Under the pieces are notes generated by a model. The model was not told the origin of the DNA, did no database searches, and worked only from the letters and a program-made list of their open reading frames with translations. Below are positions 33,960 through 46,100 of a stretch of 64,000 nucleotides of DNA, piece by piece. A program made the translations under genes and the position numbers. Origin of the DNA: Dendrocalamus latiflorus (lineage: Eukaryota > Streptophyta > Magnoliopsida > Poales > Poaceae); the NCBI GenBank assembly GCA_017311315.1, contig CM029664.1, positions 43,034,640 through 43,098,639 of the forward strand. The letters run 5' to 3'. The first letter of the stretch is position 1; every line of letters starts with the position of its first letter.

Positions 33960-34714
33960 GGTGCCAACCACTCCACGCCCGCGTCTCACATCCAAGTCCG
34001 GTGGTGAGCTGGGAGCCACGGAGACAAGCCAGCTACCCCGAGCGACTGAAAGAGAGAAGCCACCGTTCGTCCGTTCTTTTCTTCGGACCATTTTCTCTTC
34101 TTTCTGTCAAGAAATCAACCTGAAGCTGGGCGTGCAATTGTTTTTCTGAGAACAGGAGAATTCGCAGAACAAGTTTCAGAGAACGACGTTTCGTCACACG
34201 TGAGACGTGCTTGTTAACTGTCACCTTTGTGCCTCCCTCCCTACATTTTAGCTCAGCTCTTTTTAGCCTCTAGTTTATAATATACAGTTTTTCTCAAGTA
34301 AATAAATGAGAAAATTTCTTCGTCACCATTTTAAAACAGCTTATCGAGATATATTTTTTAAACAGTTTATCAACTTACCGGTATTTAATTTATTCATACA
34401 AATATTCGCACTAAAGCCAAAAATTATCTGTCGTAACTGAAAAGAATGCGCCACCAAACCTTTCCACGTAGGAACCCAATAAGCTGTAGGACCATTTTTG
34501 TTAGGACATTAGAGTTGTCAATCGTCTTTCCAACCCAACCACCACGTATTTTCTTATCTGTACAACATAAAAATATGAAAACATGAAGGTTCTTCATGCA
34601 TAGCGCATGTTCAGGCGACAAAAGGGGAAAGGGCTAGACAGATAAAGGTTGGCTTGTAACATTGTTAGACCTGCGAGACTAGGAATTAGACGAATCACGG
34701 ATCACCTTGTCTTA
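33960..34714. other. Intergenic stretch left of the LINE
   Basis: No gene recognised. It is the target region into which the LINE inserted; its continuation is found at 40743. Confidence 0.4.
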
Positions 34715-34729
34715 GTCCAACCAAGGTCA
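34715..34729 (+). repeat. Left target-site duplication of the LINE
   Basis: GTCCAACCAAGGTCA, repeated exactly at 40728-40742 directly after the poly-A tail. Confidence 0.95.
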
Positions 34730-34978
34730 CTTTCGCGTAACTGGTGGCTGCTGGTCTTTGGCTGTCTTGACTCCCGCAAGGGGCTCGGGCAGCTCAGAGG
34801 TTTTGTGCGAACCCTAGATTCCAAATCGGGGTTTCGCTCCAGTTTCTTCCACAAATCTTCATCATTTTCCTTCGCCGTTCCATTCTACAGCTCGTCTGTG
34901 TCTCCTTCCTCCCCTGTGGGCGAGACGCAGGGCCTCTCTGCGGGCTGAAGCTGCAGTAGGGTTGGAGGCGGGAAGGGG

Positions 34979-36561
34979 ATGAGCAAGGCAAAGAGTTCTG
35001 GCGGGGAAGACCTCGATGGGCTCCTCCGGGAGTTGAAGCTGACGGAGAAGGAGAAGAAAGGGGTGCGGGGCGCTTGGAGGTCGGAGGAGGTGGAGGCAGG
35101 GAACACCCCGCAGGCGGTGGGGAGGCTGTTCTCACCAAAGCCGGGCTATGCAGAGGGAATGGCGCAGACCGTGCGAAGGATTTGGTGTCCCCAGAAGGGA
35201 ATCCGATGCAAGGAATTGGGAAACAACCTGTTTCTCTTCTCCTTCCTCCAGCCAGGAGGTAAGCGCATGGCTATCTGGGAGGGGCCATGGGAGTTTTGGG
35301 GGGGGGGGATTTGCTGGTGGTGGTGGATTTTGATGTTTCAAAAAGGTTAAGGGATTTGGAGTTCGTCCATATCCCGGTTTGGATCCGTGTGTTTGATTTG
35401 CCTTTGGGACTGATGAATGCCGAGACGGGGCGGAGGATTGGCAACTCGGTGGGAAATTTTATAGAAGTAGACAAGGATGAAGATGGTCTTGCAGTGGGGG
35501 AGTTTCTTAGAATAAAAGTATTGATTGATATCAGAATGGCGCTAGTCCGAGGTATCACCATGGTGAAGGCGGAAGGGGAGGGGGATTTCTGGTGTAACTT
35601 CAAGTATGAGTTCCTTCCAAACTTTTGTTACTCGTGTGGTCTCTTAGGGCATGTGGAGAAGGACTGCGATGAGGGGTCATGGCGTCAGGAAGGGAAGCAA
35701 TTTGGGGAGTGGCTACGGGTGAACCCAGCAAGAAGGAAGGAGGGCAGGGGGAGATGGTCGGAAGGTGGCAGCTCGGGAGGTACTCAACAAAATCGCAGGG
35801 AGTCGAGCTGGGGGAAGAACCGAGGGACCAAGGTGGCGGTGAGCAGTGATGGTTCCCGGAAATTTACTGATGCAAATGAGGGGGAGCTAAAAGATGATGG
35901 TGAAAGTCCGCTAAAAATCTTGGCAAGTGTAGATAGGAATGGTTTGCAAAGGAGGTTGGAGTTTGAGGATCAGATTCCAGTGGAGAAGAGTGCTGGAAGG
36001 GAGTCACTGCACATCTCTGAGGGCAGTGGCAAAGCCGTATCAGCAAATGAGGGTGAGGAACTTCCTGCTGGAGTAATGGAAGGTCCAGTGCTTGTGTGTA
36101 AACATCGCAATGGTCAAGGGGAGCTGAAGGGAGGGGAGGACCTCATAGTCACCCGGGTAAATTTGGGGGAGAAAGGAGAGGACAAACCTGGTATGGAGAT
36201 GGATGAGAGCGAGGACAGAAAGGGGGTGAGGGTAAATGAGTCTGATAGAGGAGCAAAAGAAGCCGACAGGGTGGTGCTGCAGGAGGAGTATGAGGGGGGA
36301 AGTAGGGGTGGTTCGGACGGTCTGTCAATTGTGTTAAAAAAGGTGACCTTTAAGCGACGTCCCCGGACTGCTTTGGGGAGGGGGAGGTCGGATATTGCTA
36401 TGGGGGAGGAGTGCAAGAAAAGGCCGGCATCAGAGGTTTGTGAGGAAGGTGTGGAGAGGAAGAAAAAGCAATGCTTGGGGGATAGTGTTAGTAAAGGGGA
36501 AGAGGAGCAACATAACAATGCAGAGGCGGGATTGCTTGGTCAATCCCGCCAGTCCCAATGA
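34979..36561 (+). CDS. LINE ORF1 protein (DUF4283 and zinc knuckle), one frameshift
   Basis: ORF1 proteins of plant L1 elements bind element RNA and form the ribonucleoprotein with ORF2. The frame starts at ATG 34979 (MSKAKSSGGEDL) and shows the DUF4283-like part around IWCPQKGIRCKELGNNLFLF. It then meets a run of 11 G (35298-35308), after which the same protein goes on in another frame from DLLVVVDFD. A CCHC zinc knuckle CYSCGLLGHVEKDC lies at about 35626-35667. The C-terminal half is acidic, charged and low in conservation. Allowing for the slip, the protein would be about 527 residues. The stop TGA overlaps the ORF2 start in ATGA at 36558-36561. Confidence 0.85.
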
Positions 36562-39500
36562 AGATAATAGTGTGGAACTGCCGGGGTTTGGGGAGTGGCC
36601 CGGCAGTTCGTGGTCTTCTGGACGTCCAGAAGAAGGAGGCCCCGGATGTGCTATTCTTGTCTGAAACAAAACACAATAGCACATGGATGGAAATTTTTCG
36701 GTGGAGATTGAATATGCCCAATATGTGTGTCAAGGACAGTGTGGGTGCTAGTGGAGGTTTGGCGCTTTTCTGGAGAAAAGGTGTCGACTTAACGGTGAAC
36801 AGTATGTCTCGATACCACATAGAGGCAACCGTGCAAGAGGAGGACGGATTTAACTGGCGGTTCACCGGCATCTATGGGGAATCTAGGAGTGAGGAGAAGG
36901 ACAAAACATGGAAGCTGTTGAGAATACTGAAAAATAGAAGCAATCTGCCATGGCTGTGTAGTGGTGACTTCAATGAAATCATGTTCAATTGTGAGAAGGA
37001 GGGAGGTCCCCCAAGATCGGAGAGGTGCATGGAAAGCTTTCGCGAAACCCTAGTGGATTGTGATCTACATGACCTAGGGTGTGATGGGGATGTCTTCACT
37101 TGGAGGAACCTACACCAGAGAGCGGAAAGTTATGTGAAGGAAAGACTAGACAGGGCGGTGGCAAATAGCTCTTGGAGAGCCAGATTCCCCCTAGTTCGAG
37201 TTGTAAATGGGGATCCAAGACATTCCGACCATAGGCCTATCATCGTGGATACGGGAGGGAGGGAGAAAAAAGAATGGATCAAGCCAATGGAGATCATGAA
37301 AAAATTTGAAGCAAGGTGGATGGAGGAGGAGGAGTGTGTGGCTAGGGTAGGGGAAGCTTGGAGTCATGCTCTTGAGACGGAGGATACAAGCCTGATGGAA
37401 ATTCAGAAACACCTGCTGACTGAGCTATGGGAGTGGGACCGAAGTGTCCTGGGTGAGCTTGAGAAGAGGATTAAAGCAGCAAAGAAGGATCTTGAGAGGT
37501 GTCGGAGGGAGAAAATCAGCCAAGACCAAGTTAATAAAGAGCATGGATTGCGGTACAAGTTGGAGAGGTTGCTGGACCAACAACACATCTATTGGAAACA
37601 AAGATCCCATTCTACATGGCTGACTCAGGGGGACTGGAACACAAAGTTTTTTCATGCCCAAGCGTCGGAGCGAAAGCGGAAAAATCATGTGGGAAGTTTG
37701 GTGGATGATGGCGGTGCTGTGGTGGCGGGGAAGGACTTAAAAACGTTTATCGCTAACCAGTATCAACATCTCTTCATGTCTACTGCAGGAGATCAAGTGG
37801 AGGAGGTGCTCCAGTATGTGCAAAGGAGGGTTTCTCATGCTATGAATGAGGGCTTAACTACGCCGTTCTCGGATGCAGAGGTTTGGAAGGCCTTGCAAAG
37901 CATGGGGGACTTAAAAGCTCCTGGTGCTGATGGAATCCCAGCAATTTTCTACAAGAAGTTCTGGTCGCTGGTAGGCGACAAAGTGAAGATGGAGGTTCTG
38001 GGAGTTCTGAATGGGGGTACAATACCAACAGGCTGGAATGACACAGTGATCGTGCTGATTCCCAAGACTAGCAAACCGGAGAAACTGAAGGATCTAAGAC
38101 CTATAAGCCTTTGCAACGTGGCGTACAAGCTCATTTCAAAAGTACTAGCAAACCGGCTGAAAGAGATTCTGCCAGAGATTATCTCGCCCTCACAAAGTGC
38201 CTTTATCCCCAACCGCTTGATCACGGACAATGTGTTGTTAGCCTATGAGTTCACCCATTACCTACATCAGCGCAGGAGTGGAAGAAGAGGTGTCGCTGCC
38301 ATAAAGCTTGATATGAGCAAGGCTTATGACCGAGTTGAGTGGGGATTCTTAAGACGAGTGATGCAAAAGATGGGGTTCCATGAAGGATGGGTAGAGCGCA
38401 TCATGCTGTGTGTTACTACCGTGTCCTACCGGATTAAAGTGAATGACCACTACACGAACAGAGTGATCCCTCAAAGGGGGCTACGACAAGGTGACCCGTT
38501 GAGCCCCTACCTCTTCATCCTTTGTGCTGAGGCGCTGTCGGCCATGCTTCGGAAAGCGGAGGAGGATGGAAAGATTGAGGGGATCGGAGTCTGTAGGGAG
38601 GCGCCACGAATAAACCACTTGTTCTTTGCTGATGATTCCCTTATCCTGATGCGTGCACAGAAGGAAGATGCTACAGAATTACAAAGGATTCTAGATGTGT
38701 ATGAGAGGGCTTCAGGTCAAGTGATAAACAGGGACAAGTCATCTGTACTTTTCAGCCCTAACACAAGCCAAGCAGAAAAAGACCAAGTCAGGACTGAGCT
38801 TCGCATTTCCCAGGAAGCAAAAAACGAGAAGTACCTAGGGCTCCCTGTTTCTATTGGCAAATCTCGTAAGACAGCCTTTGGGTATATTAAAAGGAAGGTC
38901 TGGGGGCGGATACAGGGGTGGCAAGAAAAGCTGTTATCAAAGGCAGGAAAGGAGGTACTAATAAAGGCGGTTGCCCAAGCAATTCCAACTTATGCCATGT
39001 CGTGTTTTGATTTGACGAAAGGGCTCTGTGATGAACTGAACTCTATGATAGGGCGGTGGTGGTGGAACCAAAATGACAAAGAAAACAAAATACACTGGCT
39101 GAGTTGGGATAAACTGACCTTACCGAAGAAGGAGGGGGGCTAGGCATTCGTGACCTGCATCTCTTTAACCTGGCCATGCTCGCCCGACAGGCGTGGAGAA
39201 TCCTAACAAATCCAGAGTCTCTTTGCAGTCAAGTTCTAAAGGCCAAATATTTCCCAAACTGTAACATTTTGCAATGTAGTGCAAGAGAGGGCATCTCTTA
39301 TACTTGGAGAAGCATTCTGCAGGGAGCACAGCTGCTTAAAGAGGGAGTGGTCTGGCGGGTAGGTAATGGTAACTCGCTCCAAATCTGGGCTGACCCTTGG
39401 ATCCCCGCTGGAATGACCCGTAGAATAGCGACCCCCAAAGGGGCTTCTGTGCTGACACGGGTGTCCGAGCTCATGAACCCGGCGACCGGCTCTTGGGATG

Positions 39501-40693
39501 AGGTCTTGGTGGATGACATCTTCTGGGAGTCAGATGCAAAAACCATTCTAACCCTACAAACGGATGCAGACAGTGATGACTGGCCAGCATGGCAGTTTGA
39601 TCCAAAAGGGGTCTTCTCGGTCAGATCAACCTATAAGGTGGCAGTGAGGAGGAGGGAACATGAAAAAGCAAGGGATGCCTCTGGGTCCGGGCTGAATCAG
39701 GATGACGGTGCTAATTTTGACTGGAAGAGGATATGGCGGCTGGAAGCACCAAATAAAGTCAGGATGTTTGTGTGGCGCTTTGCTCATAACAGTTTGCTAG
39801 TCTGGAGGAGCTTAGCACGGAGGGGTTTTAAGCGTGAAACTTTATGCCCTATGTGCAATAGAGCGGATGAGGACTGTGGCCACCTGTTTCTGAAATGCAA
39901 AGGAGCAAAGGAATGCTGGCGTTTGTTGAATTTGGAGCAGGAGAGGTCCAAGCTCATCAGTTGTCGGACGGCGAAGGAAACAGTGAGGGCAATTTGGAGC
40001 TTTGATGCAGGAACTCAGATGCGGGTCTGGGTATTGCTTTGGCGTTGGTGGTCAGCTAGAAACAAAGTCAATGCAGGAGAGAGAAGAGCTTCGGGGCCAG
40101 AAATAGCTTCACTTATCGACTACTATGTTCAAGAGTTTGACAAGCTCAAAAAAACAAAGGGCCAAAAGGAAGCGAGGGGCACCTTAAAGTGGGAACCCCC
40201 ACCGAAGGACATATACAAGATCAATGTGGATGCATCTTTCAGGGTCAGTACACAGGAAGGAGGATGGGGTTTTGTCGCTCGAAATAATGATGGGGAGTTC
40301 CTGGAGGGGGGTTGTGGGAAATTGGAAAGAGTGTCGAGCCCTCTGCAGGCCGAAGCTCAGGCGGCGTTGTTGAGCCTACGGCGAGTTGCGGAGCTGGGAA
40401 TGAGTCGTATTATTTTTGAAACAGACGCAACAATTCTGCAGAAAGGCCTAACCTCAACAGAGATGGATAGGAGTGTGGATGGGTGGCTGTTCCGTCGAAT
40501 CAGGAAACTTATCATGGAGTCGTTTGTGGAGTGTGTGGTCCGGGCTTGTCCGAGATCATGCAACAAAGTGGCTGATTGCCTAGCTCGGCATGGGGCGAGC
40601 GCTGTCTGCTCGGGTTCAGCGGTATTTATGAACCAAGTCCCCGAATTTGTTACTGCTCTGGTCTCTGGCGATCTGCCTAGAGCCAATGGTTAA
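36558..40693 (+). CDS. LINE ORF2 polyprotein (endonuclease, reverse transcriptase, zinc-binding, RNase H), one frameshift
   Basis: ORF2 nicks the target and copies the element RNA at the nick. The N-terminus has the apurinic-type endonuclease (MKIIVWNCRGLGSG, GDFNEI, and SDHRPI near 37218-37236). The reverse transcriptase follows from about 37900 with LIPKTSKPEKLKDLRPISLC, KLDMSKAYDRVEW and the catalytic FADD at about 38625-38636. At a run of six G (39134-39139) the frame breaks at KKEGG and resumes as LGIRDLHLFNLAMLARQAW in the frame that runs to TAA 40693. This second part holds a zf-RVT region (CPMCNRADEDCGHLFLKC) and an RNase H domain (INVDASF, AEAQAALL, ETDA). About 1378 residues if read through. 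The break would separate RT from the C-terminal domains unless it is a consensus error. Confidence 0.92.
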
Positions 40694-40727
40694 CGGAAGA
40701 CAAGTGCTTCCTTATCAAAAAAAAAAA

Positions 40728-40742
40728 GTCCAACCAAGGTCA
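40728..40742 (+). repeat. Right target-site duplication of the LINE
   Basis: Exact copy of 34715-34729, directly behind the A tail. Confidence 0.95.
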
Positions 40743-41474
40743 AACTGTCAGATTCTTGTCATGAGAAAGAGGTGAGCTCGACTAAAGGTTTAGAGCCATG
40801 CTAAGCTCAAAAAACTAAAAAATTGTGTGAAAATTCAAACCTGGCATAGAGATAAGCATGTTCTAGCTTGACTTTTAGCATATCAATTTCAAATTAAGCT
40901 TGGGGAAGCGAGTCTGAATATTGGCCGGGTTCATTTTGGTTTATACACAGCTTATGCTTGTACTATATACAGTAGCTAGTTTACCATATTACCAGTCTAA
41001 CACTATCATGGACCGGCCCTACTAATTTGTTGAACTTAGCCACGATTTGTATCGAAACTACGATTCACAATGCCCCCTGCAACAAGGCAGTGGATGAAGG
41101 TTTGAGGCTGATTTGTCCATTCTTACCCTAGTCAAATTATAGATTTTTTACAAGTCGATCTATTTCTTATTTAAAACCTATTTGTTGCTATTATTATAAG
41201 TATATTTATTTCATTACAATATTTCTACCAAATTTGGCTAATAAAATGCCTTTTGAAAATACATCAAACTTTAAAGCTGCTCCAACTCAACAGAGCACAG
41301 TTAAACATGCGCAAATTCTCTAAAATATGCAAAAATGTGGTACACCTCGTACGGCAAAAATTTACTTGAAAAAGCAATTGTAAATAGTTATTATATTGAC
41401 CAAAGAAGATAAACATGCTTTTAAAAAACCATCGTAACACCGGATAAACCGTGGCTGTTCTGTAGGCTATAACA
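40743..41474. other. Intergenic AT-rich stretch
   Basis: Continuation of the LINE target region. No gene or bounded repeat recognised. Confidence 0.4.
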
Positions 41475-41482
41475 GTCCCAAG

Positions 41483-42502
41483 TAGAGGTGGGAGTTGGAC
41501 CGTGTCTGTGCGTGCCAACCCGAGGCCCGGTATGGCCCAAGCACAACATGAACATAGGCTAGTATGGCACGGACGACGGGCGAGGGCTGGAAAATCGGCC
41601 CAACGAGTAGCACGGCCCGACAAGGAGTGCCGTGCTTGGGCTAGCCCAGCATGGAGGGCACGACCGGCATTCACCTCGGGCTCCCCCCTGTAGCACGGCC
41701 GACCACCTCCGCTTCACCATCCACGCACAACTGGCTCCCTCCTGTACTTTTCTCGAAAATCCATCTAGCACCCCTAAACTTCAAAACCGAGTACCTAGCA
41801 CCTTGAAGTTTGACAGGAGGGCCTGCTCATCAGCTCCATTTCTCCCCATCTCATTCTCTCGTCTCGATGGAACACCACAACCACCACTTTGATCTGCCGC
41901 CTCCATGAGTCTCCACCAAATTCCTCTCGTCACTAGCACCACGTCCACCACCCCTCTTAGCTTTCTACCATACTACCATAGCACTGCCACCGTCGCCTTC
42001 TTCTTCTTTGAAGTCAGTCATTGTCTCCCCATCACCACCGAACACCTCCGCCCAAAGCCTGAGCGTCTTAGTTACTATACTCTTTTTCTTACTCAGGGAA
42101 TCCCACTTTAGGGCATAAGGTTTTTAACGAGGTAGTAACACTGTATCTGTAAAATATCAAGAAAATTATATTTTCCCTCGAAATATTTACGTGCTTGTGT
42201 TTTTATGCAATTAATTCAATTTTAACTAATCTTTAACGAGACGGACATGAGAGGAATGGAGATGGTGGCCGCCGCCATCGTCGTCGTTGCCGCCTTCATC
42301 GTGTGTAGTTATTTCGGGCTGGACTTGAGCTGGCATGACACGAATACCGGCATGATGGGTTTAGGGCCATGCCTGGGCTTGGCCAGAGACGAGGCGAGCC
42401 AGCACAATGGAATGATTGGGCTAAGCCGGCAAGGCACGACGCGGCCCAAAGCGTGGTGAGCTCGGGCCGTGCCGGCACGGCATGGCCAAATGCCCACCTC
42501 TA
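41483..42502. mobile_element. Non-autonomous hAT element (1020 bp)
   Basis: Ends TAGAGGTGGGAGTTGG and, complemented, TAGAGGTGGGCATTTGG. Flanks are GTCCCAAG (41475-41482) and GTCCCGGG (42503-42510), an 8-bp duplication with six matches. Subterminal regions repeat GGCACGGC/GCCCGGGC-type phrases; the interior (41700-42300) is unrelated, C-rich and could be captured DNA, but I do not recognise a source gene. No transposase. Confidence 0.75.
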
Positions 42503-42510
42503 GTCCCGGG

Positions 42511-43123
42511 GCAGGCATCGGCATGGCGAATATTTTTTTGAGCACAATCGGATGGATAGGAAAAAAAGAAGGAAAATAAAAGAATGAGGAGTCACATTTA
42601 GATAGTACTCATTTGGATCTATAAGTTATTCACTTTTAGATAGTACTTATTTGGATTTATAAGTCTAGATTTCTGGGTTTTTTAAACTATAATAGTCAAA
42701 AAATATACAATAACTACTTAGCTTTTTGTGTAATTAAATCTAAAAAATAAAATATTGTATTATTACAGATAATATACAAAATAAGAAAAAAATAAAAAAT
42801 AAAATTAAGAAGCTAAAAGCTGCCAGCAGAACTCGTTTTAGCCGTCTGAACTTTCCGCTCGTCAGACTTGAGGTGGGAAAAGTGAAAAAAAAAACGCGCC
42901 CTCTCCATTGGCCGCATCGGAAGAAGAAGAAGAAGTCCTATTTATTTTATTTGCTGTTCCGTGCATCGCGAGAAATTTCACGCACCGACTACACAGGAGT
43001 GGGGAGGAAGAACCATACCAACATCGAATCAGACCACCGGGGAAAAACCGAAAGAAAAGTGGGGAAAATAAAAATCGAGGGAGGCCGCAGCCGACGACGA
43101 GCAACAAGGGGGAGCAGCGAAAA
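42511..43123 (+). other. Upstream region and leader of the ANTH-domain gene
   Basis: An A/T-rich MITE-like block lies at about 42600-42830, similar to those at 4498 and 25838, followed by the GC-richer leader from about 42890. TATTTATTTTATTT at about 42938-42951 is a possible core promoter but may already lie in the transcribed leader. No upstream ORF of note. Confidence 0.4.
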
Positions 43124-46100
43124 ATGTCGGCGCTGGAGAGCTGGCGCAAGGCGTACGGCGCGCTCAAGGACACCACCACCGTCAGCCTCGCCAACCTCAA
43201 CTCCGACTTCAAGGTCCGCGTCGAATGCACCCCCTGTTTCCCCCCGATTTCTTTGGTGCTAAGCTGGTTCGATTTCTTCCGATTTCTCGCATCCGACTGA
43301 GGCGAGGGGTTCGGGAGTGCGCGCTTGCGCTTTGGATCTGTGGTGCACACTAGATTGGGATTTATTTTGGCCTGTGATTTTTTTAGGATCTGGACGTGGC
43401 GATCGTGAAGGCCACTAACCACGTGGAGTGCCCGCCCAAGGAGCGCCACCTGCGCAGTACGCTTGATTCGTTCTCACGCCCCGAGCTCCTATATCTTCGC
43501 TTACGATTTTTGCTTAATTTAGTGTGTGCTTGCTGAGTTGGGGAGTCAGATCGTGGAGTGGGAGGGAGGGTGCATGCGTGCCGTGGCTTTTCCCCCAGTC
43601 TCGCTTGGATTTGGTGTTTGATGGGTTGGTGGTGGTGTTCTTGCAGAGATTGTGGCGGCGACGTCCATCGCCAGGCCCCGGGCGGACGTCGCCTACTGCA
43701 TCCATGCGCTTGCCCGCCGCCTCGCCAAGACACGGAATTGGATTGTAAGCACTGTGCACACTGTTCATCTATGAGAATTTTCCCTTTTTTATTATTCATT
43801 TGGTATGTTTGATGCTTTATGGGTTGTTGTGAGTGCTCTTGCAGATTTTGTACTGTTGCCGGATAACTGGCTTATTGCAAAGTTGAAATTTGTGCAGTAT
43901 TCCCTATAAATGTAACAGTTAACCAGCCTGTGGAATTGAATGCAGTACAGGACTAACTCTTTTCTTCTTACGTCTGTATTTAGTGATGCGTAAAACAGAG
44001 AATGCGGCTTTCTAATCACCATGCCTATAGAGCCTTGAGATAACATCATATTCAAACTGCATCGTGTCCTTGCTGTTTATTTCCAGAATCAATATCTCTA
44101 ATTACAATGTCAATTTCTTTTCTTTTCATTGGAGATTTGATTGAAATGTTTCCTTTTGGAGTAAATTAATTGGTTCAGTTCCTTGTAGTTGGAAAAGTAG
44201 TCCAGTTAGTGTTCCACAATATGATGTTAAGAAACGAGGGATCACTTGCATAGTCATTGCCATCACAAAAAGGTGAACAGACATGAAAAATGCCCAAAAC
44301 TGTTTGTGCCATCAGAAGTCAAAACAAAGGGGATCTCATAATTATTTACACTGGTGTCTCTGAAAACTCAATAGTCAGAATCTTTATTGCAGTGCCATGC
44401 ACCAATTGAAATTTGCTAACGATTGGCTCTGTAGATAGCTGAATCAGCTTGCACCTTGAAGTTGTGAGTTGAAACCTAACTTGAGCAGATGATTGATTAA
44501 GATTTCTTGTCTTCTCTATATGAGGAATTTCTGTATTTTCTCTGGTTAGTTTTTTTTATTCCGACAGTCGTTGATTGATCATCTGTGAGACTATGATTCC
44601 TCCATTTTGTTGGCTGTCCGTTGTCCTGAAGCGTGTTCCTCAATCCTGTGTTGTTGTATTTTTGTATGAAATGCTTACTTCGAATTGGAACTTATTGACT
44701 GATTTGAGTGGTGAATTCAATATGTTGAATTGGAATGATTTACAATCATGTTCTGCTCCACTGTTGTTTTCTTGGAACTACTCTAGCAGCAATAACCTCA
44801 TAATCATTTTGAGTTCTTGAATTGTTCTTCTGGTGAAATTTGCAGTGTTCTGCTTCTTTTTAGAAGTCTTCATCTGTCCATCATCTTAGTAGCCAATTAA
44901 TTTAGCATGAATTTTCACGCACTATGCAGGTTGCTCTGAAGACACTTGTGGTGATCCATCGGCTCCTCCGGGAAGGTGATCCAACATTCCGCGAAGAGCT
45001 TCTTAATTTTACTCAAAGGGTGCGGGTTTTGCAATTATCGAACTTCAAGGATGACTCCAGCCCTATTGGTCAGTATTTCTCCATTTGCATTGGACTTCCT
45101 GCCTTATTCAGCTTAATAATGTTCTCTTGTACAGCCTCCTAAATCTACTATCTTTCTAATATGGACTTATATCCAGCTTGGGACTATTCTTCATGGGTTC
45201 GCACGTATGGTTTATTTTTGGAGGAAAGACTGGAATGCTTCAGGGTCTTGAAGTATGATGTTGAAGCTGAGCGTTTGTTCAAACAAGGTCAAGGGCCCGA
45301 AAAGGTCTGAACATTAGCATTCTCATTTGGTATTATTATCAAATTAGCTTTAAGGGTTATAACCAAAGTTGTATATTTTTTTGTCAATTATTGACTATCT
45401 TGCTGGTGCTGCTTTGACTTACCATTGGACTATGTTTTCAGGGGCACAGTAGAACTAGAGAGTTAGATTCTCAGGACTTGCTGGAGCAATTGCCGGCACT
45501 ACAACAGTTACTATATCGACTTATTGGATGTCGGGTGATTCTCTCATATGCCTAGCACTAACTAGTCTGGATTAGTAGAAGAAATAAATATTCTAGATAT
45601 CCAATTTTCCCATTAGTATTTTTACAGAGACAACATGACATGCCTTTTCTTTTTCTTATGCAGCCAGAAGGAGCTGCGAATAACAATTATTTGGTGCAAT
45701 ATGCTCTAGCTTTGGTAAGCTCTATTTTTTAGTCATCACTTTTTGGTGCTTACTTTTATTATGAATGCTGAAATGGATATTCCATGTTTACCATCCAACT
45801 GAGCTTTTATGAACCTGTTTGGTTGCCTTAGCACTTTATAGTTTGTTCAAATGGAGAATGGTGTTCTGCTGTTACTGTTATAATTGAGCAGTCTTCTCCT
45901 TCTGCGTACCACTTTATTTTTAGAACAAGGGCATCATCTTTTATGCAGTAATGTAATTCTTGATAACGATTTATTGTTTGTTATTCCTGCAAAACATTAC
46001 TGTCAGCTAGCGATTCCTTAGTGGAGCATATTATAAAAATTTCCACTTGTTGAAATATTGATTACATCCCATCTTACATAGAAGGATGTAAGGTTTGTTC

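Larger units (their letters stand above)
34730..40727 (+). mobile_element. Full-length plant L1-clade LINE
   Basis: A 5998-bp element bounded by a perfect 15-bp duplication and ending in an 11-base A tail (40717-40727). It has a 5' untranslated region of about 249 bases, an ORF1 with DUF4283-like and zinc-knuckle parts, and an ORF2 with endonuclease, reverse transcriptase, zinc-binding and RNase H domains, the usual plant L1 order. Both ORFs would be intact but for one frameshift each, both in runs of G. The 3' untranslated region is only about 23 bases before the tail. The perfect duplication and near-intact coding suggest a young insertion. Confidence 0.95.

Noticed and set aside
43124..43300. 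Frames running through exon 1 into intron 1 of the ANTH gene
   Set aside because: The protein homology stops exactly at the GT donor after 43213 and resumes at 43387, so read-through is not the gene product.
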